From: Mesostigma viride
Lineage: Eukaryota; Streptophyta; Mesostigmatophyceae; Mesostigmatales; Mesostigmataceae
Length of the DNA: 64,000 nt
Assembly (NCBI GenBank): GCA_009746045.1
Contig: RPFO01000667.1
Coordinates: 5,187,719 to 5,251,718 of the forward strand
Direction: 5' to 3'
A program made the position numbers and the translations under genes. The notes under the pieces were generated by a model, which saw only the letters and a program-made list of their open reading frames with translations, searched no databases and was not told the DNA's origin. Positions 23,031 through 34,055 of this stretch are shown in pieces (the first letter of the stretch is position 1; every line of letters starts with the position of its first letter).

Positions 23031-25244
23031 TAATTAATTAATTGATTAATTAAACACGTGCTCCCGTTGGGGAGTCACGGAGCACCGAAGTGCTTTTAAT
23101 CCCTGTGTGTGCACAACAGGAGAAAGGGCAGAGACCCCCAGTCTCCTTCATGCCAAAGGCATGCCACAGCTGCATTCGGGCGCGCTAGCTAAAAGGACAT
23201 GCTAACGATCCGGCAAACTGCGGGTGCAATAAGACCCATGTGAGCGTGGCATAACAAGTAGCGTGGGCAAGTTTAAATCTGAACATAGCCAGGGCGTAGC
23301 ATGGCTGTACTAGGACTAGGCTAAGGCTATGGCTGGTTGTGTACCGTGCGTTGGCGGCACGTGACTATATATAGGTATGTTGGCACAGCTAGGCAAACAT
23401 TCTAAGCATGGCTGCCTTAGCGGGAGCGCATGGGAGTGCATGTATGTAGCACATATCCCTGAGAACTGAAGGGGCATATGGCTTTTAATACATTCTGGGC
23501 TATTCTTCCTGCAAGGGTAGGATGTAAACTACACCTGCATGCTCTAGATGCACCAAGTGCACCTGCACCACCATGCATGATCTCTCAGAGCGCAAAGGGG
23601 GCCTGGCATGGGGTGGAAGATCAGCATGGCTATACAGAAGCTAGGGCATGGCGTCTCAGCAGAGAGTAGCTCTCTGCATGGGCACAGCATTATTAACTAA
23701 TACATAAAGCTGGGCATCATCTATGGCGTGTGGCACATCATATGTAGGCACACATGTACATGGTTAAATATGACTAAGGCATCAGCTGCATGGTAGGGGG
23801 GCCATAATAGGCGTACATGTACAAGGCCACGGCTAGGCCTTACTATTCTACACTATACTATACTGCTGTATTCCCCTAATCATGCTGGGGTGTCTGGAGG
23901 TGCTGGGGCCGTGGGGGTCGCTTGCCATGCAGCTAGGGCTTGTGGCCGACGTAGATGGCGCCGCCCCCTTCCAGTACACCGGCTTTCCCGGGCGCCGCGG
24001 TCTGCCGGAGCTGGAGGTAGGTCGGCCATATAAGCTCCCGTCGCCGTTGTTGCTGCGCCAGGTTCAAGTCGTCGTCCAGGGTGTAGTGAGTCTTCTCGAG
24101 CCACTTGCGGCGTCTGAGAAACGAAATCTTGTCCGCCGGGTTCTTAAAGATGAGAAGAAGCGGGGGCGCCCCTGCCTTACCCCGCGAGCGGGGAAGGCGG
24201 TGGGCGACCAGCTTGATCTCACCAAGAAGGCCCATGCGACCAAGGATTTCTCTCTCAATCGCCCAGTGTGCAAGCTTCTCGGAATTCTCACATTAACCAC
24301 CAGGTCGAAGTTCTTGCTTGACGATGACGTTAAGATTGCGCTTGGCGAGCTCGGCCCTCTCGCGGAGGTCGAGCGCGTCTGCTGCTGGAGCTGTGCTGCG
24401 ACGGCGGAGGTGGTGGTGGAGGTGGTCTCCGGTGTTGCTTGAGCATGTCCGCCCAGGTCTGGGTGGGAGGAGCATGCATGTCCCCAGCCGGGCCAGCGGG
24501 GGCTGGCTTGGCGGCAATTAATGCATGTCCTTGACCGCCCGGGCGGTGAGGCCTTCGGTGTTTTGCAAGCACTCGATCAATGGCGATGGCATTGTCCTTG
24601 AGGCGCTGGTCGATGTCGCGAAGCTGGGCGGTGCATGATGGCGTCGGACTGGTGGGGGTGGTGGCGGTGGAGGAGGCGAGGAGGGTGGAGGTGGCGGTGG
24701 AGATGGTGGAGAGGAGGGGGAGCTCGGCAGCCAGCGTGCCGCCCATGGCTGCCACATCTGCAGCGAGGGGGGCCCCGGGCCCGCGTGCTGCTCGAGGGCC
24801 TCCTTCTTAATGAGTGAGCGGATGATGGAGGATTCGGTCAAGGTGCATGGTGGTGATGGGCTGGGCCGGGGGGCAGAGCTCCTCGATGGAGCGTCCAAGG
24901 AGGGAGAAGAGGGCGAATGTTTGCAGTCGGGGGCGGGGGGCGGTGAGGATGGAGTCAAATGCATGTGTGGGCGCCTCTGAAAGAAAGCATTGATGAGGCG
25001 ACCCTCATGGTGGAAGCTTGAGCTGCTTGCACAGCTTAAGAAGCGACGCGTGCGATCCCCAGAACACGTAGCTCAGGAGCTTGTCGTGGTTGAGCTTGTA
25101 AAAAAAGCCGGGCTGGCGCTGGCGTCAAAGTCGAACTCTTCCCATGCAGTTCGACGCGGCAGGGCGACTGCGCTTGGGCTCAGGCGTCGCTGCGGGCGAG
25201 GCAATTATAAGCCCGGGGGGCTGGGCGATCACTAGGGCTTGGCT
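23031..25244 (-). mobile_element. ORF1-only non-LTR element (degraded), minus strand
   Basis: Reading the minus strand: ORF1 (about 25160 to 23880) is followed directly by an 850-base 3' region and a (TTAA)n tail at 23031-23054, with no endonuclease or reverse transcriptase. The 3' region from 23430 to 23055 matches the element at 58012-58400. The terminal segment GTGCTCCCGTTGGGGAGTC is shared with the full LINE that ends at 36.0 kb. The 7-base sequence AGTGCAT flanks both ends (23024-23030 and 25245-25251), a plausible target duplication. See the findings for the proposed family. Confidence 0.7.
23880..25160 (-). pseudogene. L1 ORF1-like protein, degraded
   Basis: On the minus strand the N-terminal part (about 25160-24800) reads EEFDFDASASPAFFYKLN, then SYVFWGSHASLLKLCKQL, and, after a stop and frame change, IEELCPPAQPITTMHL. 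The middle (24755-24330) is an ATT/TAS-rich, then QLRDIDQRLKDNAIAIDRVL coiled-coil-like segment ending TWADMLKQ. The C-terminal part (24235-23933) has the RNA-binding/CTD signature RLPRSRGKAGAPPLLLIF, FLRRRKWLEKTHYTLDDDL and AQQQRRREL. At least two frame changes make it a pseudogene. The N-terminal segment is absent from the copy at 57 kb, which is 5'-truncated. Confidence 0.65.
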
Positions 25245-25251
25245 AGTGCAT

Positions 25252-25565
25252 GGCGCCGCTGCCTTCTGGGCCGGAGGGCGAAGCTGCAGCCGGAGCTGCA
25301 GACGTTACTATTGTCAGGGCTGAGCGCAGCCGCCAGGCTGCGTTGCGCGGAGGAGCGTTTGCTCGCCATATATTGCGTAATAGCTTCGGAATATTATATC
25401 AGCGTGTGCGTCTTAGAAAGACAAAGCGATTGTTATATTCACAGCCGAATTTGGTGCCCAGACGTGAAAGTTATGAGCTCCGCCGTCAGCCAGGGCTATA
25501 CCTCGTGGCTCGTTTGTTCTGCATTATTATTACTCCAATGATGCATATATTCACTCTGCATGCAT
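25252..25565 (+). other. Unidentified 100-codon open frame interrupted by a retroelement
   Basis: A frame from 25250 reads PLPSGPEGEAAAGAADVTIV and continues, Arg-rich, to the insertion site at 25553-25565. It looks more protein-like than its surroundings, but I recognise no family, and the sequence beyond the inserts (27060-27072, then 28109 on) does not clearly continue it. Confidence 0.2.
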
Positions 25566-27046
25566 TAATTAATTAATAAGCACGTGACTGCGTCACGTGG
25601 GTGCCAATACAGAGTAAAGGAACCTTCAACCCTATATACACAGTGAGAAGGAGGGAGGGCGCCCTAGCTTCTCTCACTGCCGCAGGTGGGCAGGCCACAG
25701 AGCGCTCTCTCCACGGCATGGTGCCGGGGCGCAACACTGTGGGTGCAATACAACCAGTGCAATACCATAGGTAGGCTGACGCATAGCTTATGCTACAAAT
25801 GTGAGGTGGGCTCAAGACGTCGGCTAATTAAGGCGCAAGCTGATGGCCACAAGGTGCCAGAGCTAATTGAAGGTACTATAACGCTGTGTGCTAATATCGT
25901 TTCAAGTGCTGTAATGCCTAAGCTATCCCATAATCGATTGCCCCCATCTAGACAACTAGCTGGAGTGCTCTATCCCGGGGAAGCCCGGGGGGGCTTCCAC
26001 AGTTTCTTGTTGACATAGAGGTCCCCGCCCAGCCAGTACACTTGGGGCTTCTCGGGGTTGGTCTTGTGGCGGATGTAGTCGGGCCACTGATCGCGGCGTT
26101 GCTGCTGCTGGGCTGGCGTCAGGTCGTCGTCAAGCGACCAGGAGGTGTCCACCAGCTTCTTGCGGCGAGAGAGGAACCGAACTCGGGCTGTGATGTCGCT
26201 GAAGGTGAGGACCACTGGAGGGGGCCCAGCCTTGGCCCGTGGATGGGGCAGGCGGTAGGCGCCCTGCAGTATCGCACCTGGCAGCTGCATGCACGCCAAG
26301 AGCTGTTTCTTCAGCTCGTCGAGAAGAGAGTCTGGGGTCTCCTCCGGCAGCATGTCGAAGCGCCTGAGGATGACCCGGCAGCGGCGACGGTCGCGGTCAG
26401 CGGCCTCGCGGCGCGTGTCTTCCAGCTCCTGGAGCTTGGTGGTGATGGCGGTCGTGGTAGACGATGCCTGGCTGGCTCTTGAGCAGGTCCGCCCAGGAGG
26501 CGCGAGTCGAGGGGTCATCGCTAGCCCTACCAGCAGGTTGGGCGGCGATGGTGGCCGTTCGCTCGGCGATCTCGGGGACCTGCGTGGCCAGGGCGTCTAC
26601 CTTGGCAGCAACTGCCTCAAGTTTCACGGTGCCTTGGCCGACTCGGCCTTCCACCTGGTTAAGGCGGGTGGTCACAGTGGCTGTGGCCTCGGAAACTTTG
26701 GTGGCAATGTGCTCTTGCGTAGCAGTAAACTGAGGCTGGAGCTTAATTAAGGGCGACTCTGGCTTCAATGTTGTTGACCTTGGCCGAGAGAGTGTTGAGT
26801 GGGCCGTCAGGCGCGTTCAGGGCGGCGAGCTGCTCAGCCATCGGCGCCAGCTGCTCCGCCACTGCAGCTCGGATGGAGTCCGTGCTGGGGGAGGTGCTGC
26901 TCTGCGGGGATGCTGCAGCTGCTGTGGCTGCCCGTCTGCGCTCATGCAGGAGGCTCCTGAGGCCAGCGTAGCCAATCTGGGTGATGTCGTGGGCGTCGCA
27001 GCGCAGGTAGCTGCACATGATGACTGCCTTCAAGTACGCCTCCGGT
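25566..27046 (-). mobile_element. ORF1-only non-LTR element with 13-bp target duplication, minus strand
   Basis: The 13-base sequence ACTCTGCATGCAT lies at 25553-25565 and again at 27047-27059, exactly bracketing the element. On the minus strand it starts inside ORF1 (27046), ORF1 runs to 25970, and about 400 bases of 3' region follow, ending with the perfect palindrome CACGTGACTGCGTCACGTG (25580-25598) and a (TTAA)n tail (25566-25577). There is no ORF2. The 3' region matches the OXA2 intron insert at 9102-9443. Confidence 0.85.
25970..27042 (-). pseudogene. L1 ORF1-like protein with frameshifts
   Basis: Three minus-strand frames together form one ORF1: SYLRCDAHDITQIGYAGLR and RAAVAEQLAPMAEQLAALN (27033-26745), then a coiled coil (VTTRLNQVEGRVGQGTVKL; ATQVPEIAERTATIAAQPA) and WADLLK (26768-26460), then the RNA-binding region CRVILRRFDMLPEETPDSL, YRLPHPRAKAGPPPVVLTF, FLSRRKKLVDTSWSLDDDLT and AQQQQRRDQWPDYIRHK, ending in VYWLGGDLYVNKKLW (26420-25970). 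It aligns over its whole length with the ORF at 56926-57984. Two frame changes, near 26745 and 26440, break it. Confidence 0.8.
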
Positions 27047-27084
27047 ACTCTGCATGCATATTCACTCCATGCATATTCACTGCC

Positions 27085-28096
27085 CCACCCACCCTCCTCT
27101 AATTGCTGCAGACGGCAGCCCCGTCCCCCCGGCGACTCACTTCAAGCTCCTTGGCAGCTGGCTTCCCTCCACGGCCGCCGACATCAACACCCGCATTGGC
27201 CAGGCCTGGGCGGCCCTCCGCCGCCTCGACAGGTTCTGGACCTCAGTGCCGCTACCTGAGTGAGCGACGCAAGCACATTCTGTTCAAGGCCCTTGTCCTC
27301 AGCATCCTCCTTTACGGCTAGTTGCGAGGCGTGGACCCTGGACCAGGCGCTGAGCCAGCAGCTTGACGGCACCGTCACTACATAGAATGCTCCGTCATAT
27401 CCTTGGCGTCCGCTATACCAAGAACGCCGCACCCGGGCCGAGCTCTACTACTGCGAGCTCCCTCTTGTCACCCATACCATCCGACACCGCCGCCTCACTC
27501 TTTGCCGGCCATCTTGCCCGCACAGACCAGGTGAATACCGATGTGGGCCCTGCCGGGGGGCTAAAGACGGGCCAACCAGGTAGACACCTCCTCCTATGGC
27601 AGGGTCCCCTTGTCCCATCGCAACCCACTGGCAAACTTGCGCGCGCCGGGCACCGGCGCGGCGCGACCCGGACCTATGTGACGCAACAGCTTTAGGATGC
27701 AGGGCTTCTGGGACTATATCCGTACTCCGCGCCCGCATGATTGACAAGGAGAAATGGGCTCTCATCTGCGATAAGCACCTTCCTGAGGGGTATGCTCCAG
27801 TTTTCTCCCCACGGGCCCCGCGGCCCATTGCTAGCCAGGGTAGAAGTCCGCAGGTGGAGATTATTGGCCCTGAGGATAGCCGCTAGCCCGCTATACACTA
27901 CCGCCTCGTCTGCCATTACAGTAGCTAGGACAGCGAGCTCGGATGAGGATTACATCCCCATCTAGTGCTGCATGGTTGGGGAATGATGCAGACGATATTT
28001 GTTTAAACTTTTGTGTAATTATTTTTTCTAATGAGATTAGCATAGTACTCCGTGGCATGCCTTTGCGCACGACACGCAAGTACTTACTAATTACTT
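27085..28096 (+). mobile_element. 5'-truncated LINE with 12-bp target duplication
   Basis: ATATTCACTGCC occurs at 27073-27084 and 28097-28108, flanking the element. It contains the end of an L1-like ORF2 in several frames: ATHFKLLGSWLPSTAADINT, then RRKHILFKALVLSILLYG, then WTLDQALSQQLDG, and further to about 27890. The 3' region (27973-28096) has AATGAGATTAGCATAGTACT and ends in an (ACTT)/(AATT) tail; it matches 30418-30540. It inserted 26 bases from the ORF1-only element ending at 27046. It is non-functional. Confidence 0.8.
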
Positions 28097-28108
28097 ATAT
28101 TCACTGCC

Positions 28109-28930
28109 ATGCAGGATGCTTATGCTGAGATCCATGCAGCACGGGCCTGCCTTGCAGGCACTACCGTCCTCTCCGCTCAGGCCGCCTGGCAACGCCGCCT
28201 TCCTCGGGGCACTCCCTCGGTCGCCATGCACCGTCCTATCCCCCGCAGCACTCCATGCCCGCGTCATCGGCAAACACCAGAAAACCTACACGGGTATATT
28301 CTGCACACGGCGGATTGGATGGATCTTTTAGATGACCTCAATTAACGCCTGGAGGATCGTGCGTACATAGCTGTTCTCACTCTCATGGCCGAGTGTGGGC
28401 TCGGCTTACCTCCGAGCTCTCCCCACGGCCCCCCCATTTGTCCTGCGGCACCCAGTCACTATATCCGGCGGTGGCGCTGCGAAATCAACTGTTTGCCCTG
28501 CAACCTCTTGTTCAGGCGCAGGGGGGCCCTGTGGTAGCTGTGGTGTCCAGATCTCCCAAACACGATCTCCCAGATCATGCAATATGCTGTGGTGTCTGCA
28601 ACGCCTTCCAGTACCGCTTACCCGGGCTACTATGGCTTACATCTTTCTCCGCCGTATACGCGGGCTGACTTTGCGGCACAGCACGGTTATTCGGCTGTTT
28701 TACTTCATTCCGTGGTGTGGAGTGTCCTATGCCGGCTGTAGTTATTTTGTCGTGGTATCTCTTGTTAGCGTTGGCTTTGTTTATGTTTAATTGTGTGCCT
28801 TCACTCTGATGTGTGCCTATGATGAGCCCCACACCAGACGATGCCTAGCTTTATTTAGTCATGTTTTGCCCATGCAGAGAGTTGCTCTCTGCTGAGAAGC
28901 CATGCACCCTAGCCATTAAATAAAATTGAA
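28109..28930. other. Unassigned region with a retroelement 3'-UTR fragment
   Basis: 28862-28915 (CCCATGCAGAGAGTTGCTCT and beyond) is the reverse complement of 23630-23690, part of the 3' region of the ORF1-only element, so a plus-strand copy ends near 28930 in an A/T-rich tail. Two overlapping open frames (28109-28345 and 28395-28790) show no recognisable domain. Confidence 0.35.
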
Positions 28931-30417
28931 TTAAGTTATAACATGACTCCGTTGGGAGATCATGTAGCACATATTCCCTGCTGGATGGGTGGAGGCGGGC
29001 GAAGTTGCGGAATCGAACTAAGCTAACTCTAAGCTATGTAGTCAAGAAAATGCTAACTATACGCTACTCAACAAAGCGCCCCTTCCGCTTGGGGGGAGGG
29101 GGCTTGCCCACAGGGGCTGACGTGTGAGCCTGGACAATCTTCTGCCACCTCTTCTTGTTCTGCATAGCAGTCCAAGCAAGAGAGAGGGAGTGAATGCGTT
29201 GTTCAAACTGAGCTGGGACCACTATAGGTCGGCCAGCAACATCTGGATGTGGTTCATGGCAGGTTTACCCAGCTTTCTAGGAATGTCCTTGGGGCCAGGC
29301 CAGGTCAGGATGTGCCGCCCTGGTTGGCGGCCAAGCCGCTGGGGGCCGGCCAGACCAAGGGTGGTATAGTACCTGACTGGTGCGAGCAAAATGTCCTACA
29401 AATGCTATCCTACGCTGCCTAATCTCGTCCGAAATGCGAGGCATGTGTACCCTGATACAAAGACTCTAATGGTCAACCTATGCGTGGAATACCCTACATT
29501 CAGGACCTGTCGAAGCATCCTGTAAACCGTGCCGTCGAGCTTGGCGGCCAGTGCATGTGTCCATGAGTGTCCATGCCTCGGCGCCATACGTAAGCACTGT
29601 GAGGACGAGGACCTTGAAGAGCATGCGCTTGCGGTGCTCGCCCAGGCCCTTCGAGTGCTAGTAGGTTTTGAGTGAACGAAGCCTAGCCCAGGCCAGGCCG
29701 ATGCGGATCAGTCCACATCGTCGGCGGTGTCAGGGAGCATGCTCCCCAGCAGTTTGAAGCGATCACGAAACGCGACCTCCGTCCCGTCTAGCAGCCGCGG
29801 CAGCGGCGGGCGACTGGTAGCCCCAATCACCATCGCCTCAGTTTGGACACTAATCTCCAACCCCACCGCCGGTCGATCCGCGCTTCCAAGCCCAGACAGT
29901 CCAGCCAGGTCTGAATGTGCTCGGCCGGGGCCCTCGATGAGGGTGGCATCATCCGCATAAATCAGGTCGGATCGACAGGCGGTAGCCAGGGCGCCGCCGC
30001 CGTGTTCGCGCTCGTTAAGGATGTCCAAGCCGGGCTCGAACCCCAGTAAAGCGCGCACGTGCCCGGCGCATGACGTGATCCACGACAACAATGAACAGAT
30101 ATGGAGCCTACACACAGATCTCGAGTGATTTATCTAGTACCAAATCCGAAAGGCTTGCATCACTCCCCGGACAGGAGAACTTTTGCGGATGACTGTAGGT
30201 GTAAGTTGGCGATGCCATGGTAACCGGAGACGTCCGTCCTATAGTCAGCAAAATTGGTGCGAGAGGTCCCCAGCTCGATTCCGGTCGGATTCATTTGCAG
30301 ATCGCGTTTTTCCGCGTTTTCCGCGGCCCGGCACTGAACGCAAATGGTTTTCACCTTTGCGGAGTGCCTGATCAGAAGATATGGGGACATGACACAACCT
30401 TGCCACACCAGTGCTTA
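28931..30417 (-). mobile_element. L1-like LINE fragment (RT with YADD), minus strand, interrupted by a SINE
   Basis: Minus-strand frames encode QGCVMSPYLL (30408-30377), then after the SINE the continuing palm region with SDLIYADDATLIEGPGRAHS (catalytic YADD, about 29970-29930), LEISVQTEAMVIG, RFKLLGSMLPDTADDVD (to 29708) and, after frame breaks, AAKLDGTVYRMLRQVLNVGY (29550-29480). The 3' end at 28942-29010 carries ATGACTCCGTTGGGAG, shared with 22628. It is a pseudogene of the same broad lineage as the LINE at 36-41 kb. Confidence 0.75.
30105..30376 (+). mobile_element. SINE-like element, 272 bp, inside a LINE
   Basis: It is flanked by the 8-base direct repeat AGATATGG (30097-30104 and 30377-30384) and splits the LINE's conserved Ser-Pro-Tyr-Leu-Phe segment, so it is a clean secondary insertion. 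It is non-coding. The internal stretch around 30238-30290 (TAGTCAGCAAAATTGG, then AGCTCGATTCC) resembles degenerate A and B boxes of a tRNA-type pol III promoter; this is weak. Its last 35 bases recur at 36231-36265 with separate target duplications, so the 3' terminus TGCCTGATCAGA is a real element end. Confidence 0.65.
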
Positions 30418-30545
30418 ATGGTTGGGGAATGATGTAAACGGTATTTGTTTTTCTTTTGTGTAATTATTTTTCTAATGAGATTAGCATAGTACTCCGTGGC
30501 ATGCGTTTGCGCATGACACGCAAGTACTTACTTACTTACTTGCCA
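30418..30545 (+). repeat. LINE 3' end with (TTAC)n tail
   Basis: This copy matches 27973-28096 over about 110 bases (GGTTGGGGAATGATG, AATGAGATTAGCATAGTACT, CACGCAAGTACTTACT) and ends in CTTACTTACTTACTTG. It is a solo 5'-truncated 3' end of the LINE family at 27.1-28.1 kb. Confidence 0.7.
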
Positions 30546-31463
30546 TGCACACCCCGTAGTTAATAGTAAAGACCTCCTCAATGCTCAATGGACAGTTGAC
30601 GCATGTGTTTATTACAATAAATCACAGGCCCTGCACACAACGTGCACAAGGGCATTTAGCATTCTGGACAAGCAACGCCCTGCCCGGCTGCCACGTCTGT
30701 CCAGAGCAGCCGACAGTGGCCGCTGGGCGCTGTGGTGCAGCCTGAGTGGCGCGACGCCACTGCTAGATCGACTCTCAGGACCCTCGTCCAACATCCGACA
30801 CCTCAACGCCAGTCCCGAGTGCGTACTGGCGACGCCGTACCGCCAGTCCTGCGTGGGTACTGGCGTCCGTCACCAGGACTCGGCTGGACTCGGCTATCTA
30901 ATAGTCTAGCCAGCCGAATCACATATAGCGGGGACTTCGGACCGAGCCTACTACGTGCGAAACTTCAGATAGCACATTGCTATCTGGTACGTAGCCCATG
31001 TCCACGACTAGAGGCTAACTCCAGTTTTATTCTTTTGTTCTTTTTATGCATCAGTGCTGCACCTCCAGTTTTTAGTCTTTTTTTTTCCCCAGGTCACTTG
31101 GCAATATCATGAATAATAATACATTGGTACAGGAAAACTCATATCAGACCACAATGGAAGTTGTGAATTAAAGCGCCCACAGACCCCATTGCCTTTAAAG
31201 CTGTCAGTGTCTTTGAGGTTTCTGAACAATTAAAAATAAACAAAGCCAACGCTAACCAGAGATAACAAGACAAAATAACTAACGAGGCATTTGTATACAT
31301 ACCCAGAGCCTTCCTGAAATCAGTCACTACCCTACAGAAGAAAGTACATCGTAGTCTGTAATTGGCTGCATAAAAAATGCACAATTTTGCCAACCCATGT
31401 TAACAAAAACTGCCTCCTGCACACAAACTACCGTTCAAGCCTCACACGTAGCTGCGTGCGTTT
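30546..31463. other. No gene recognised
   Basis: A plus-strand open frame (30732-31112) without recognisable motifs lies here. Nothing else can be supported. Confidence 0.35.
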
Positions 31464-32623
31464 TCATGGATTTTTCCATTTGTCAATAAGGAAAGTCAAG
31501 GGGTCGCCACTTGCCAGGCCGAGCGACCAGACGTGTGTTGTGTGATGCCTGATGGGGAAGCGCCAACCCCAATCCAACATGGCACGACAACCAAGCACCT
31601 CCTTGCTGGTGACGCGAAGGGAGAACCTAAAGTCCGGGTACGGCCCGCACGGCGGCCACGGGTCTTTGACAAAGTCGCCTGCCAGCACGAGTGCCGCGTT
31701 CTCGCACCGAGGCACAGGTATGTTGACTCCTACCGAGTGGAGCCGAGCCGGCAAAAGACTGCGCCCAGCGGGCGCTGCGTTCTGCTGGGCCGGGTGCTGG
31801 TGAGGCGCTAGCTGTACCTCCACCTTGGCCTCTCCGACACAGCGCAGGCCAGGCAGTTTGTTAGCCTTGATGCCTATGTTCAGGAGCGGTAGGTTGACAA
31901 GTGGGGGCCTCGCGGGATCATCACCAAGGGGCGCTATGTGGGTCATCGACATGTGCATGGAGATGGCCCGTAGCCATTTCTTTCGCCAGTTGGTGCGGAT
32001 CAGGCTGTTGGCTCCCCATGCCGCAAGGCAACTTGCACTGAAGGGTTTCAACGCGTATCGGGCCACCCCTGCGTTGCCATTGTCGTGGCCTAGGTTGTTG
32101 TTGAGGTGGTCGCAGTTATGTTGCAGGTGAAGAATGTCGGAGCAGCTGGAGGAGGAAACAGCAAAGGTGGCACAGGCAGACGGGAGAATGCTAAACATAG
32201 TGAGTCGAATATGCCCTCGGCAACAGCGGCGCCACCTTCCTCGATCCAACAAACCATGCCATGAAGAATACACACACAACCCAAAGGCAGCCGGCATTGA
32301 TCCCAGGAAAGAAAGAAAATGTTTCTGAATGCCATTCGGACATTATTAGCCTGCCAGGACAAGGACAAGGCTAGCAAGAAAAGAAGTTCTTACTTGCTTG
32401 CATTTTGAAAAAGTGCCTCAGCTTCTGGGCCAGCCACATTATTGGGGTGATTACGAAGCGCCCATTGACGGAACAATGGTCTGGAAGTCACAGGCGGGTT
32501 CAGCCCCCTTAAAAGGCGATCACATCCAATACATTCCGCATCGTTGGCCATTTGACACAAGATTTTATGGTATTTCAATGCAACGCAGCTAATGCCGTTT
32601 ACCAGAAAAGAAAACAAGTCCAA
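31464..32623 (-). CDS. Unidentified protein, possibly two or more exons
   Basis: Two minus-strand segments look protein-coding. The upstream one (32623-32386) reads CIGCDRLLRGLNPPVTSRPL, then FRQWALRNHPNN, and ends near a donor-like AA|GTAAGA at about 32386. It resembles helix II and loop of a J-domain, but with HPN in place of HPD. The downstream one is a 277-codon frame (32297-31464, TGA/TAG end) whose second half (SFSLRVTS-like FRFSLRVTSKEVLGCRAML, DWGWRFPIRHHTTHVWSLGL) alternates hydrophobic and polar residues like beta strands. I do not recognise the family. Whether the two segments belong to one gene is unknown, and no start codon is firmly placed. Confidence 0.35.
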
Positions 32624-34055
32624 ATGATCCTCGCAAGTCCAGCGTCATTGCGTAAATAAATACATACACATTCACGGGTCAAGGATAAGGCAGCGTCGAT
32701 ATGTCAACACACTGCGAGGTGCATTTTCACACGTTAGCATGCACCGTAGAAAATTGACGACGCTTACCTTCGTAATGCAAGCAGTACTAGATAAAGCAGA
32801 AAGAAAGGAGAAGACTCATGTATTATATCAGTGCGTGCTCGGCCGTTTCACAACATGCGGTCCGCCCCGTTTGTGAAACGGATATGCTTGACGCCTGTCA
32901 CGGCTCGTCTCATTCGTGCTCTTGTGTGTAGCCAGACCTGTAATGCAGGCGAGAAGCAACTCAAAAACGATGTGGCTCACATGGGGTTTTGCCAACGTCA
33001 CATTACTGTCTGTCCCCGTTGTTACGAAACGGGACCATAATAACTACAGTACAATTAGGAGCAATGAGGAGCCCGGAGCCCGGAAGGCCGGAACCCGGGG
33101 GCCGGGGCCCGGGGGCCGGGAGGCAAGGACCCGGACTCGACCACAACCAATCCATTATTATCCAGCCCTGAATCCTAATCCAGCTTTAGAAAATGAGCTA
33201 ATTAATATTGTTAATCTTATTAGGTTTGGCTGCCGAGGTTGACCCCCTAATTGAACTATGACCGTCGTGGCCTCGTGGGATTAATGAAGTGTGGGCGGTT
33301 CCGCTTACGGCACTGTAGATAGCAGCTGATGGGAACATGCAGAAAACTTAGGACCGCTAGCCCCGTGGGATTAATGAAGTCAATAAACAGACTGACTGAT
33401 TGCCTGCCTGCCTGACTATTACTACATATCTAATCGGTGGTACACCGATGCTAACATAATTATATCCGGCCCTCGGCCAATATAGAATTATTCTCTGCTG
33501 CTGATTGCGGCGTGGGATCCAAGTGCGAACACCACCACCACCAACTAACGCCGTTGGATCCAATATTAATAACCCTGTCGGTTCACCGGCGCGGGAATAA
33601 ACTCAACTCAAGTACTCAACTCACCAACTAACAACATACCTATCGGGTAATTATTACTAATACGTACGTAACTTCTTACGTACAACGGTTGTCGCCAGGC
33701 GTAACTTGCGTTCCCGGCTTCCCGCCCTTGCTCGCCCTTGTTGCTTGCATCACCGATGGTGATTGGCTCAGTCACATGGGCGCCCCGCGGACAGGCGAGG
33801 ACATAGAGCACCATTATGCCAGAACACGTGCAAAGCTGAGCAAACCCACATTCACTGCGCTCCTGCCTGCGTCGCCTGTAATTTGTATCAGTGTTGGTAC
33901 AACTGCTTGGAAAGGTGCGGCTGTTGGCAGGCAAGCTACCATGCACTTTTCGTTGTTCTTGCGCGCAGCTCCCTGCTGCTCGCAGCCTGATTAGCGGTCG
34001 TGAGGCCTCCAGGTCGTGTAATTGTTGCTCTCATTTTGGCTGCCACCCATCTGCA
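32624..34055. other. Intergenic; dispersed repeat at 33460-33545; CSN8 upstream region
   Basis: No gene is recognised. At 33460-33545 a segment (TATCCGGCCCTCGG, TTCTCTGCTG, TGCGGCGTGGGA, (CAC)n) resembles 16083-16190 in OXA2 intron 10. The last few hundred bases should contain the CSN8 promoter and 5' UTR, but no TATA-like element stands out. Confidence 0.4.

Noticed and set aside
25566-27046. Host gene encoding a coiled-coil protein
   Set aside because: The frames align with the ORF1 at 57 kb and are bracketed by a 13-bp target duplication and a (TTAA)n tail.
30225-30300. tRNA gene
   Set aside because: A TAGTCAGCAAAATTGG and AGCTCGATTCC pair suggests A and B boxes, but the T-stem does not pair and the acceptor stem is imperfect; better seen as part of a SINE.
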